From Acidimicrobiia bacterium (GTDB lineage: Bacteria; Actinomycetota; Acidimicrobiia; Spongiisociales; UBA5794), in assembly GCA_030599515.1 (NCBI GenBank), contig JAUVNV010000026.1, positions 1-16,025 of the forward strand: a DNA stretch of 16,025 bases, given 5' to 3'. Under the pieces are notes generated by a model. It saw nothing but the letters and a program-made list of their open reading frames with translations. It was not told the DNA's origin and searched no databases. Shown one piece after another: positions 1 to 5,803 of the stretch. How positions within the stretch are numbered: the stretch's first letter is position 1; each line of letters starts with the position of its first letter. Position numbers and translations under genes: made by a program.

Positions 1-3
1 CGG

Positions 4-18
4 GCGTGCAGGGCACGC
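4..18. repeat. Short perfect inverted repeat upstream of the DDN-family gene
   Basis: GCGTGC (4-9) and GCACGC (13-18) are exact inverted copies separated by AGG. The repeat ends 18 bp before the ATG at 37. It could be an operator, or the end of a terminator belonging to a gene left of the window. In GC-rich DNA a 6-bp arm can also arise by chance. No Shine-Dalgarno sequence is visible between it and the start codon. Confidence 0.3.
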
Positions 19-36
19 GGGGCGTAGTGTGGGCAC

Positions 37-525
37 ATGCCCGAGAGGATCACGATCCGCAGGTGGCTCTTCCGTCTCCTCAAGCTTCCGCCGCGGCTGG
101 TGTATGCGATCGGGCTCGGCGCTGGGTACGGTCGCTTTGTACTTCTGCTCACGACGAAGGGCCGCCGGACGGGGCAACCCCGCGTCACGCCACTTCAGTA
201 CGAACAGGTGAACGGGGAGTTCGTTGTTGCGTCGGCACGGGGTGCGCTCGCCGATTGGTACCGCAATGTGGTCGCCGACCCGCGGGTGGAAGTTCGCGTA
301 CGGCGGTCCCGTTTCTCGGGAACCGCTGACCCTTGTAGCGACGCTGAGCGCATCGCCGACTTCCTCGAATTGCGATTGGAGAGGCATCCGAGAATGGTCG
401 GCCGGATGCTGCGCCTGCGCGGTGTACCCGTAGATCCCACGCGCGCTGACCTTGAGAGCTACGCCTCCCGTCTCACCATGGTCACCATCACCTCGCAGCA
501 CGGACCCCACGACGGTCACCCGTAG
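37..525 (+). CDS. Deazaflavin (F420)-dependent nitroreductase family protein
   Basis: This 162-residue protein belongs to the DDN / DUF385 split-barrel family, whose studied actinobacterial members bind reduced coenzyme F420 and reduce quinones, nitro compounds or other small molecules. The family core is visible: the cofactor-phosphate-binding stretch TTKGRRTGQPRVTPL (residues 39-53), then a strand with VVASARG, the ADWYRNVVADPRVEVRV block typical of the family, and a C-terminal LESYASRLTMVTIT strand. The basic N-terminus with a short hydrophobic segment (about residues 20-38) resembles the membrane-associating N-terminus of Ddn. An in-frame TAG at 25-27 makes the ATG at 37 the first possible start. 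No clear ribosome binding site precedes it. The gene stands alone and converges on the SnoaL-like gene with a 36-bp gap. The substrate cannot be read from the sequence. F420 use is inferred from the family. Confidence 0.88.
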   Translation: MPERITIRRWLFRLLKLPPRLVYAIGLGAGYGRFVLLLTTKGRRTGQPRVTPLQYEQVNGEFVVASARGALADWYRNVVADPRVEVRVRRSRFSGTADPCSDAERIADFLELRLERHPRMVGRMLRLRGVPVDPTRADLESYASRLTMVTITSQHGPHDGHP

Positions 526-561
526 CGGCACGAACGCATGCGGGGGGTCAACCTATCGCAG

Positions 562-1023
562 CTATTCGAACTGACGTATCGGCTCGAACGGTCCGAGGCC
601 TCGCCGGGCGAACCCTGACGCGGCCGGCCCGATCGCTCGGCCGATCACGCCCAGCGTCGGAGCGAAATCGATCGGATTGAAGTACAAGCGCAGACTGATC
701 ACTAGATCATCTCGATACGTGAGAGTCTCGGCCCACTGGCTGTTCAAGGTTCTCCCATCGGCCAGGATCCCGGTCACTCCAAACTCCTCGAACAAGGTGT
801 CGTGGTCGACGCCGATCACTCGGGGAGCGAACTCGATGCGCTCCACACGAGCGAACACCCATTCAAGCCATCGGCGCACTCCGCTGTGACCGCGCACTTT
901 GACACCGAGCAGTTCGATGGAGCAGTCCTCGGAGAAACAGCCTACGACTCGTTCGAGGTCGCCAGTCTCGAGCGCCTCGTCGAGTTCAGACGCGGCTTCA
1001 CGGATTGACGCTTCTGACTGCAC
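562..1023 (-). CDS. SnoaL-like / NTF2-fold domain protein
   Basis: This 153-residue single-domain protein has the pattern of the SnoaL / nuclear transport factor 2 superfamily: an N-terminal helix (IREAASELDEALETGDLERV), the turn into CFSEDCSIELLG, then the helix GVRRWLEWVF and three to four long strands ending in LRLYFNP. These cone-shaped folds serve as small isomerases, hydrolases, cyclases or simply ligand-binding proteins. The catalytic residues are not conserved enough to name a reaction. The start is GTG at 1023-1021, preceded by GGAG at very short spacing, so the exact start is uncertain. It converges on the DDN-family gene and diverges from the microprotein gene across 238 bp. A role with its oxidoreductase neighbour is possible, but they are on opposite strands and not an operon. 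It is probably cytoplasmic, since no signal peptide is seen. Confidence 0.8.
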   Translation of the reverse strand: MQSEASIREAASELDEALETGDLERVVGCFSEDCSIELLGVKVRGHSGVRRWLEWVFARVERIEFAPRVIGVDHDTLFEEFGVTGILADGRTLNSQWAETLTYRDDLVISLRLYFNPIDFAPTLGVIGRAIGPAASGFARRGLGPFEPIRQFE

Positions 1024-1209
1024 AACTCCAGCGTATCACGAGGACCCACCACCGAACTCCGTCCAGAACGGACCTGCCGTTCGACCCAACATGCCGGAAT
1101 GTACGGGCGGGGGTCGTTATCTCGGGACGGGGTGGGGCGACTCTTAGGGATTCAAGGATCTCGCACACCCCGATCCACGCGCGGAGACCGAGACGACTCA
1201 AGACACCCC

Positions 1210-1220
1210 GATGTGACATC
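1210..1220. promoter_or_regulatory. Palindrome in the divergent intergenic region (candidate operator)
   Basis: GATGT-G-ACATC is a perfect 5-bp inverted repeat around one central base. It is flanked by CCCC on the left (1206-1209) and, after AT, by GGGG on the right (1223-1226), so the symmetry extends imperfectly to about 21 bp. It lies 41 bp upstream of the microprotein start and could be an operator or a 5'-UTR stem. No confident -10/-35 pair was identified around it. The rest of the 1024-1261 gap shows nothing else I can name. Confidence 0.3.
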
Positions 1221-1249
1221 ATGGGGGCGACCGTCGGCGCGATGGTCCG

Positions 1250-1256
1250 AGAGGAG
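1250..1256 (+). promoter_or_regulatory. Strong ribosome binding site of the microprotein gene
   Basis: AGAGGAG is followed by a 5-nt spacer (ACACC) and then ATG at 1262. It is one of the best Shine-Dalgarno matches in the window and the main reason for calling the 31-codon reading frame a real gene. Confidence 0.75.
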
Positions 1257-1261
1257 ACACC

Positions 1262-1357
1262 ATGGCGAACAAGGACAAGGGCGGCAGAAGCACCAAGAAG
1301 GCTCCTTCCAGGAGCCTGAAAGAGAAACGCCAGGCCAAGAAGGCCAAGAAGGCCTGA
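1262..1357 (+). CDS. 31-residue lysine-rich basic microprotein
   Basis: The frame starts MANKDKGGRSTKKAPSRSLK and ends with a run of K-A-K-K units, stopping at TGA 1355-1357. About a third of the residues are lysine; with several arginines and only two acidic residues (Asp5 and Glu22), the protein would be strongly basic, probably disordered, and suited to binding nucleic acid, ribosomes or acidic partners. A consensus-like ribosome binding site lies 5 nt upstream, and the gene has its own divergent upstream region. Its layout (MA-x-KDKGG start, LKEKRQAKKAKK tail) resembles small uncharacterised lysine-rich proteins I recall from other actinobacteria; I cannot confirm this without a search. 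The 3' end contains the tandem AGGCCAAGA, which makes the K-A-K-K repeats. It converges on nusB with a 41-bp gap. Function is unknown. The gene would be missed by annotation pipelines with a length cutoff. Confidence 0.68.
   Translation: MANKDKGGRSTKKAPSRSLKEKRQAKKAKKA
1299..1317 (+). other. Perfect 7-bp hairpin inside the microprotein gene
   Basis: AGGCTCC (1299-1305) pairs exactly with GGAGCCT (1311-1317) across the loop TTCCA. It sits mid-gene, about 40 nt after the start codon. It may be fortuitous in a coding region, or may shape translation or decay of this very short mRNA. No T-tract follows, so it is not an intrinsic terminator. Confidence 0.35.
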
Positions 1358-1377
1358 GCGGGCTGGTCACTGCCGAT

Positions 1378-1391
1378 CCTTCGAGTGAAGG
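1378..1391. terminator. Weak candidate bidirectional terminator hairpin between convergent genes
   Basis: CCTTC (1378-1382) and GAAGG (1387-1391) form a 5-bp stem with loop GAGT, in the 41-bp gap between the stop codons of the microprotein gene and nusB. The position suits a shared terminator. The stem is short and no T-run follows on either strand, so the call is tentative. Confidence 0.28.
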
Positions 1392-1398
1392 CGACTGC

Positions 1399-1758
1399 TC
1401 AGCTGCGGTTCTCCGCCACGCTCGCCAAAACTCCGTTGACGAAGCTTCCCGACTTCGCCGTCGAGTAGCGTTTGGCGAGCTTCACGGCTTCGGAGACCAC
1501 GACGCCGACAGGTGTGTCCGTGTACTGAAGTTCGTACACGCCGATTCGCAGGATCGTCCTATCGACCGCCGGCATGCGCGTGATGCGCCAGCCCGTGGAA
1601 TGCGCATCGATCTCGGCGTCGATCTCGGTGAGATGTTCCTGGATACCGGCGACGAGACGACCCACCCGGCCGGTCGTCTCGACCGTCTCTGTGCCCGGGT
1701 CGAGATCGGCGGCATACAGCAAGCCGAGCGCCTGCTCCCGTGCGTCCTGCTTGCTCAC
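1399..1758 (-). CDS. nusB: Transcription antitermination factor NusB
   Basis: NusB binds boxA RNA with NusE (S10) and supports antitermination on rRNA operons. The 119-residue protein is all-helical in pattern. It begins with the RNA-binding helix (SKQDAREQALGLLYAADLD, matching the family A-R-x-x-A-L-x-x-LY) and ends with the family hallmark EAVKLAKRYSTAKSGSFVNG followed by VLASVAENR. It is slightly short for the family (usually 130-150), the difference lying mid-protein. The GTG start at 1758-1756 overlaps the efp stop in GTGA, which implies coupled translation. It is the last gene of the minus-strand train. In many actinobacteria bldD or the pyr genes follow; here a convergent microprotein gene follows instead. 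Identity is secure. Confidence 0.93.
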   Translation of the reverse strand: MSKQDAREQALGLLYAADLDPGTETVETTGRVGRLVAGIQEHLTEIDAEIDAHSTGWRITRMPAVDRTILRIGVYELQYTDTPVGVVVSEAVKLAKRYSTAKSGSFVNGVLASVAENRS

Positions 1759-2315
1759 GACACCCGCGTGATGTAGTTCCCCGTTCGGGTATCAACCTTC
1801 AGCACGTCGCCGACGTCGACGAACAGAGGTGCCTGCACGATGAGGCCGGTCGAAAGCGTTACCGGCTTGGTCGCACCCGACACACGATCGCCCTTGACTC
1901 CCGGTTCAGCATGCGTGACTTCGAGTTCCACAGCGGCGCCAAGCTCGATTCCGATCGGCTTGTCTTCGTACATGGACAGACGAACCGTCATCCCGTCGGC
2001 GATGTACAAGGCAGCTTCCCCAACTGCATCCTCCGACAGGGCGATCTGCTCGTAGGTCTCGCCGTCCATGAACGTGAAGCCCATGTCGTCTCGGAACAGG
2101 TACTGGAAGTCGCGACGGTCGATGACGGCCTTCGGGACGTTCTCACCGGCCCGGAACGTGCGATCGATGACGGCACCGGTGATCTGATTCTTCAGTTTCA
2201 TCCGAACGAAGGCCTTGCCCTTGCCGGGCTTCACGTGTTGATAGTCGACGACCTGGAACAATCCCTCGGGGAGGTTCAGGGACATGCCGGGTTTGACGTC
2301 GTTCGTCGAGATCAT
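1755..2315 (-). CDS. efp: Translation elongation factor P
   Basis: EF-P enters the ribosomal E site and relieves stalling at consecutive prolines. The 186-residue product shows the N-terminal KOW-like domain (MISTNDVKPGM to about residue 65), the central OB domain, and the C-terminal OB domain with GDRVSGATKPVTLSTGLIV (about residues 142-160). The loop that reaches the peptidyl-transferase centre reads KPGKGKA, with Lys32 at the tip where other species carry beta-lysylation, rhamnosylation or aminopentanol. The ATG at 2315 is chosen because GAGGAG lies 10 nt upstream and the protein then begins exactly like family members; an in-frame TTG at 2339 would add eight residues with three prolines and is unlikely. 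It follows aroB by 20 bp and overlaps nusB by 4 nt. No EF-P modification gene is present in the window. Confidence 0.97.
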   Translation of the reverse strand: MISTNDVKPGMSLNLPEGLFQVVDYQHVKPGKGKAFVRMKLKNQITGAVIDRTFRAGENVPKAVIDRRDFQYLFRDDMGFTFMDGETYEQIALSEDAVGEAALYIADGMTVRLSMYEDKPIGIELGAAVELEVTHAEPGVKGDRVSGATKPVTLSTGLIVQAPLFVDVGDVLKVDTRTGNYITRVS

Positions 2316-2325
2316 CGGTGGGGGG

Positions 2326-2331
2326 CTCCTC
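2326..2331 (-). promoter_or_regulatory. Ribosome binding site fixing the efp start
   Basis: GAGGAG on the minus strand lies between the aroB stop (2336-2338) and the ATG at 2315, with a 10-nt spacer. It supports the 2315 start over the upstream TTG that overlaps the aroB stop. Confidence 0.65.
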
Positions 2332-2335
2332 GTCT

Positions 2336-3385
2336 TCAATCGATGCCGATGGCGTGCAGCGCGTCCCGTACGGTAGCGTCGTCGGGGTGTACGACTCGGG
2401 GGACCCCGAAGTCCTCCAGGACGACGAATCGGATGCCTCCGGCATCACGCTTCTTGTCGAGAGCCATGAGTCGCTCGACATCGAACAGATCCACGTCCGG
2501 CGACCGCGTGGGGAGGCCGAGAAACGCGATCAGCTGCTCCTGTTCCAATCGACGGTCGAATCCCACCGTACGCTCACCCACCACGCCTGCGGCAACCATC
2601 CCGATCGCCACCGCCTCGCCGTGGCTGACCCCGGCTGCGACCTCCACGGCGTGGCCGGCCGTGTGTCCGTAGTTGAGAACAGCGCGAAGTCCACCTTCGC
2701 GGAAGTCCCGGGAGACGACGCCTGCCTTGACGTCGATCGCCCGCCTGACGACCTCGTCCAAGGGCGCATCGATTCCGTGCTGTCGGTACAGCTCGACGAG
2801 TTCGGGATCGCCGATGAACCCGGTCTTGAGCGCTTCGGCGGTGCCTTGCCTGCGTAGATCCAAGGGGAGCGATTCGAGTACGTCGATGTCGATCAGCACA
2901 CGCGCCGCGTGGCGGAACACGCCGACGAGGTTCTTCCCTCCGACGTTGACGCCGGTCTTCCCGCCGACCGATGCATCCACGGCACCGAGGAGCGTCGTCG
3001 GTGCAAGCACACACTCGATGCCGCGCAAGTAAGTGGCGGCGATGAACCCCGCCGCGTCGGTCGCGGCGCCTCCGCCGATGCCGAAGATGGTGTCGTCACG
3101 GGTCAGGCCCAGGTGATTCAGGGCAAGGGCAACTTCTTCAACGATCGATAGAGTCTTCGCCGCTTCTCCGTCCGGTAGCGGGATCACCGATGCCTCGACG
3201 CCCCGACCACGGATCGCCTTTGCGACCGCGTCGGCTCGAGTACGGACGGTCGGTTGGGTCAGAATCGCGACCTGTCGACGGTCCTCCTTGTGCGGCAGAT
3301 GGCCTGCCGCGTCCGACAGGAGGCCGGCCTCGATCAGGATCTCGCAAACGGCGGCGTCGCCCTCGGTGATCACGACCCGATGCAT
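2336..3385 (-). CDS. aroB: 3-dehydroquinate synthase
   Basis: AroB converts DAHP to 3-dehydroquinate (second shikimate-pathway step) using NAD+ and a divalent metal. The 349-residue length is normal. Motifs in order: LPDGEAAK (about 70-77), GIGGGAATDAAGF (102-114, NAD-binding, with the actinobacterial AATD variant), PTTLLGAVDASVGGKTGVN (129-147), AEALKTG (183-189), LNYGHTAGHAVE (237-248), HGEAVAIGM (255-263) and DKKRD (310-314). Metal ligands are predicted as Glu184, His241 and His255. The ATG at 3385 overlaps aroK by 16 nt and has GGAGG (3390-3394) 4 nt upstream. An in-frame GTG at 3373 would give a tidy GTGA overlap but lies too far from that site. It sits between aroK and efp; the aroQ gene often found next to it is absent. 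Confidence 0.97.
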   Translation of the reverse strand: MHRVVITEGDAAVCEILIEAGLLSDAAGHLPHKEDRRQVAILTQPTVRTRADAVAKAIRGRGVEASVIPLPDGEAAKTLSIVEEVALALNHLGLTRDDTIFGIGGGAATDAAGFIAATYLRGIECVLAPTTLLGAVDASVGGKTGVNVGGKNLVGVFRHAARVLIDIDVLESLPLDLRRQGTAEALKTGFIGDPELVELYRQHGIDAPLDEVVRRAIDVKAGVVSRDFREGGLRAVLNYGHTAGHAVEVAAGVSHGEAVAIGMVAAGVVGERTVGFDRRLEQEQLIAFLGLPTRSPDVDLFDVERLMALDKKRDAGGIRFVVLEDFGVPRVVHPDDATVRDALHAIGID

Positions 3386-3873
3386 GCCGCCTCCACACGA
3401 TGGGAAACCTCGTCGATCGAACCGACCGCGTCGACAACGATGTCGGCTGTGCGTCGGTAGATCTCTGCCCGGGCACTCGCGATCTCCCGCATGCGCTCCT
3501 CGGGATCCTCGGACACCATCGGCCGGTCGGGGCCGGCGCCAACTCGCGCCACGAGCATGTCGGTCTCGACGTCGAGCAACACGGTCGTTCCGCTGTCACG
3601 CATGGTTTCGATGTTCGACGGCTCGAGTACGACTCCCCCGCCGGTCGAGATGACGCCGTCATCCTGCCGCGCTATCGCCTGGACGGCCCGGCTCTCCATG
3701 ACACGGAATCGGGACTCCCCGAAACGTTCGAAGATCTCAACGATCGACATACCGGCGTTGGCCGCCACGGTCGCGTCCGTGTCGTAGAAGGGCAACGTGA
3801 GGCGTTCGGCAAGCGCCCGGCCGACGCTCGTCTTCCCACTCCCCATCATTCCGATCAACCAGACGTGTCCCAT
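3370..3873 (-). CDS. aroK: Shikimate kinase
   Basis: AroK phosphorylates shikimate at the 3-OH using ATP (fifth pathway step). The 167-residue protein is of normal length. Visible sites: P-loop GMMGSGKTSVG (8-18), the DTD pair with Asp33 for shikimate/Mg, FRVMES with Arg57 for the shikimate carboxylate, the GGG turn at 78-80, the lid arginine Arg117 in PDRP, and Arg135 in the R-x-x-x-Y motif. These correspond closely to D34, R58, G80, R117 and R136 of the mycobacterial enzyme. The ATG shares one base with the aroC stop (TGATG), and the 3' end overlaps aroB by 16 nt, so aroC-aroK-aroB is almost certainly one translationally coupled block. All substrate-contact residues I know of are intact. 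Confidence 0.97.
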   Translation of the reverse strand: MGHVWLIGMMGSGKTSVGRALAERLTLPFYDTDATVAANAGMSIVEIFERFGESRFRVMESRAVQAIARQDDGVISTGGGVVLEPSNIETMRDSGTTVLLDVETDMLVARVGAGPDRPMVSEDPEERMREIASARAEIYRRTADIVVDAVGSIDEVSHRVEAACIGS

Positions 3874-5021
3874 CAGAACTCGGCAAGGCGTTGCCGATGT
3901 GCGACGTCGGCATCGACGAAGGCATCGACGGTATCTCCGCCGTACACCCGCTGCATCTCACGGGCGATCGCGATGGCCACCATCTGTTCTGCGACCACGC
4001 CCGCAGCCGGAACCGCACAGACATCGCTCCGCTCACGGAACGCGACCGAGACCTCCCCCGTCGTCACGTCAACGGTCGCCAGCGGGCGCATCAACGTCGA
4101 GATCGGCTTCATCGCCGCCCTGCTCCGGATCACACTCCCGTTGCTGATGCCGCCCTCGATGCCACCGGCGCGGTTCGTCGCCCGCTCGTAGACTCCTTCG
4201 ACGGGATGGATCTCGTCGTGTGCCATCGAACCGGGTCTTCCCGCGGAAGTGAAACCGTCGCCGATCTCGACGCCCTTGATCCCCTGAATCGACATGAGAG
4301 CGGCCGCTATCGCCGTATCGAGTCTGCGGTCCCAGTGAACATGGCTACCGATGCCGACCGGAACTCCGTAAGTGAGAACTTCGACGACTCCTCCGAGCGT
4401 GTCCCTCTCCTGCTTGGCCAGGTCAACCGCCGCGATCATCGCCTGCTCGCTCTCCTCGTCGATGCAACGTACGGGAGATGCGTCGATCCGCGACAGATCA
4501 CCCGGACTCGGGATGTCGGATGTGGCTACCACCGACCCGATCTGGACCACGTGGCTCAGAACGGTGACGCCGACCTCTGCGAGCAGCATCTTGGAGACGT
4601 AGCCGGCGACCGTTCGCGCCGCCGTTTCTCGCGCCGAAGCCCGCTCGAGAATGTTCCTGGCGTCGTGTGTCTCGTACTTCATCATCCCGGGCAGGTCGGC
4701 GTGCCCGGGGCGGGGCGCCGTCATCACTCGCCTGGATGAGCCCTCACCGGGCGACATCTCCTCCGACCAGCGTTCCCACTCCGTGTTTCGGATCAGGACC
4801 GAGATCGGGCCACCAAGCGTGTGACCGAAGCGGACGCCACCGAGGATCTCGATCTCGTCCCTCTCGAGGCGCATGCGAGGCCCTCGGCCGTGACCGAGCC
4901 GGCGCCGCGCGAGTTCTTCTGAGAGGCCATCGGCGTCGACCACCAGTCCCGCCGGTGCACCCTCGACGATGGTGGTGAGTGCCGGTCCGTGTGATTCACC
5001 TGCGGTGAGGAATCGGATCAT
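3873..5021 (-). CDS. aroC: Chorismate synthase
   Basis: AroC removes phosphate from EPSP to make chorismate, the last common step, with reduced FMN as cofactor. The 382-residue protein opens with FLTAGESHGPAL and shows RRLGHGRGPRM, the FGHTLGGPISVLIRNTEWERW block, PRPGHADLPGMMKY, DARNILERASARETAARTVAG, GIEGGISNG and RAAMKPISTL. All family signatures are in the expected order and closest in style to mycobacterial AroC. The frame is open further upstream to 5126, but those 35 codons overlap the peptidase gene and are not family-like; the ATG at 5021 gives the canonical MIRFLTAGESHG start. No clear ribosome binding site precedes it, and the gap to the upstream stop is 31 bp. The stop overlaps aroK by one base. 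Confidence 0.97.
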   Translation of the reverse strand: MIRFLTAGESHGPALTTIVEGAPAGLVVDADGLSEELARRRLGHGRGPRMRLERDEIEILGGVRFGHTLGGPISVLIRNTEWERWSEEMSPGEGSSRRVMTAPRPGHADLPGMMKYETHDARNILERASARETAARTVAGYVSKMLLAEVGVTVLSHVVQIGSVVATSDIPSPGDLSRIDASPVRCIDEESEQAMIAAVDLAKQERDTLGGVVEVLTYGVPVGIGSHVHWDRRLDTAIAAALMSIQGIKGVEIGDGFTSAGRPGSMAHDEIHPVEGVYERATNRAGGIEGGISNGSVIRSRAAMKPISTLMRPLATVDVTTGEVSVAFRERSDVCAVPAAGVVAEQMVAIAIAREMQRVYGGDTVDAFVDADVAHRQRLAEF

Positions 5022-5052
5022 CGTGACATCGTGGCAGGGGTCCAGGTCATTG

Positions 5053-5706
5053 TCACGTTCCACCGTCCAGATACCAGGAGGCGATCGATCCGGCCCAGGC
5101 GATCGCAACGTAGGCACCGGCGACAAGATACGGGCCGAAGGGGATGGAATCCTTGCGGTCCTTGAGTCGGAATACGATGACCACGAGGGAGACGAGACCC
5201 CCGAGAAGGAACGCAGCGAATACGGCCACGATCAGCGTTTCCCACGATCGGTAGGCGGTGAACAAGCCGAGGAGGAAAGCGAGTTTGACGTCGCCGAAAC
5301 CGAAGGCGCCTCTCGCAGCGAGAGCGACGACCAGGAGCACGAGGAAGTAGATCGCGCCGCCGCCGAATGCCCGAAGGATGGGTCCGCTCTCAATGAGCGC
5401 TCCTGCGGTGAGCAAGACGGCGCCGACGACCGTGCCGGGGAAGAGAATCCGGTTGGGAATGAGCTTCTCGTCGAAATCGGTGAGTGTGAGCGTCACGGTC
5501 ACGGCAACGAACCACAGGTACGAGGGAAGTACCCAATCGATCCCAACCAGGACCGCCGTCACTGGGAAGAGAGCGCCGGTGACGATGGCGACGAACGGTG
5601 TACGACCGGGTTTCTCCACGATCGCCTGGAAGGATCGATCGGTTGCGACTCGGTCGGCGAGCACACCGACGACCAGACCAACTGGGATCAACAGCAGAGA
5701 GAGCAT
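5053..5706 (-). CDS. A24-family prepilin peptidase (minimal, peptidase domain only)
   Basis: This is a polytopic membrane aspartyl protease that cleaves type IV prepilin-like leader peptides at the cytoplasmic face. The 217-residue protein is almost entirely hydrophobic segments, about seven or eight predicted. Both catalytic motifs are intact: TDFDEKLIPN with Asp77 and GFGDVK with Asp139. The cysteine-rich N-methyltransferase domain found in PilD is absent, as in the short TadV/archaeal-type enzymes. ATG 5706 begins a normal hydrophobic N-terminus; a GTG at 5757 would add 17 polar residues (including one Cys) and is less likely, though no good ribosome binding site distinguishes them. A peptidase at this place next to aroC is common in actinobacteria. 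No pilin or tad genes are in the window, so substrates lie elsewhere. It diverges from the lipoprotein gene. Confidence 0.9.
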   Translation of the reverse strand: MLSLLLIPVGLVVGVLADRVATDRSFQAIVEKPGRTPFVAIVTGALFPVTAVLVGIDWVLPSYLWFVAVTVTLTLTDFDEKLIPNRILFPGTVVGAVLLTAGALIESGPILRAFGGGAIYFLVLLVVALAARGAFGFGDVKLAFLLGLFTAYRSWETLIVAVFAAFLLGGLVSLVVIVFRLKDRKDSIPFGPYLVAGAYVAIAWAGSIASWYLDGGT

Positions 5707-5803
5707 CGGCCGGGAGCCTATCCGCTTCCCCGCCCCACATCCGGCATCCTCGTACACAGCGGCGAGGTGGAACCGTCAACGAGCGCCCAACCATCATACG
5801 AAT

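Noticed and set aside
1331..1354. Tandem AGGCCAAGA units as a DNA repeat element
   Set aside because: They encode the Lys-Ala repeats of the microprotein tail; the repetition follows from the amino-acid composition.
1740..2672. Plus-strand open frame of 310 codons across efp and aroB
   Set aside because: It is a shadow of two well-identified minus-strand genes, and its C-terminal half turns into a Ser/Thr/Arg-rich low-complexity tail.
3400..4191. Plus-strand open frame of 263 codons opposite aroK and aroC
   Set aside because: It is antisense to two enzymes with complete active-site motifs and has no family features.
5022..5126. N-terminal extension of AroC by 35 residues
   Set aside because: The extension overlaps the end of the peptidase gene, is not conserved in the family, and the canonical MIRFLTAGESHG start is available at 5021.
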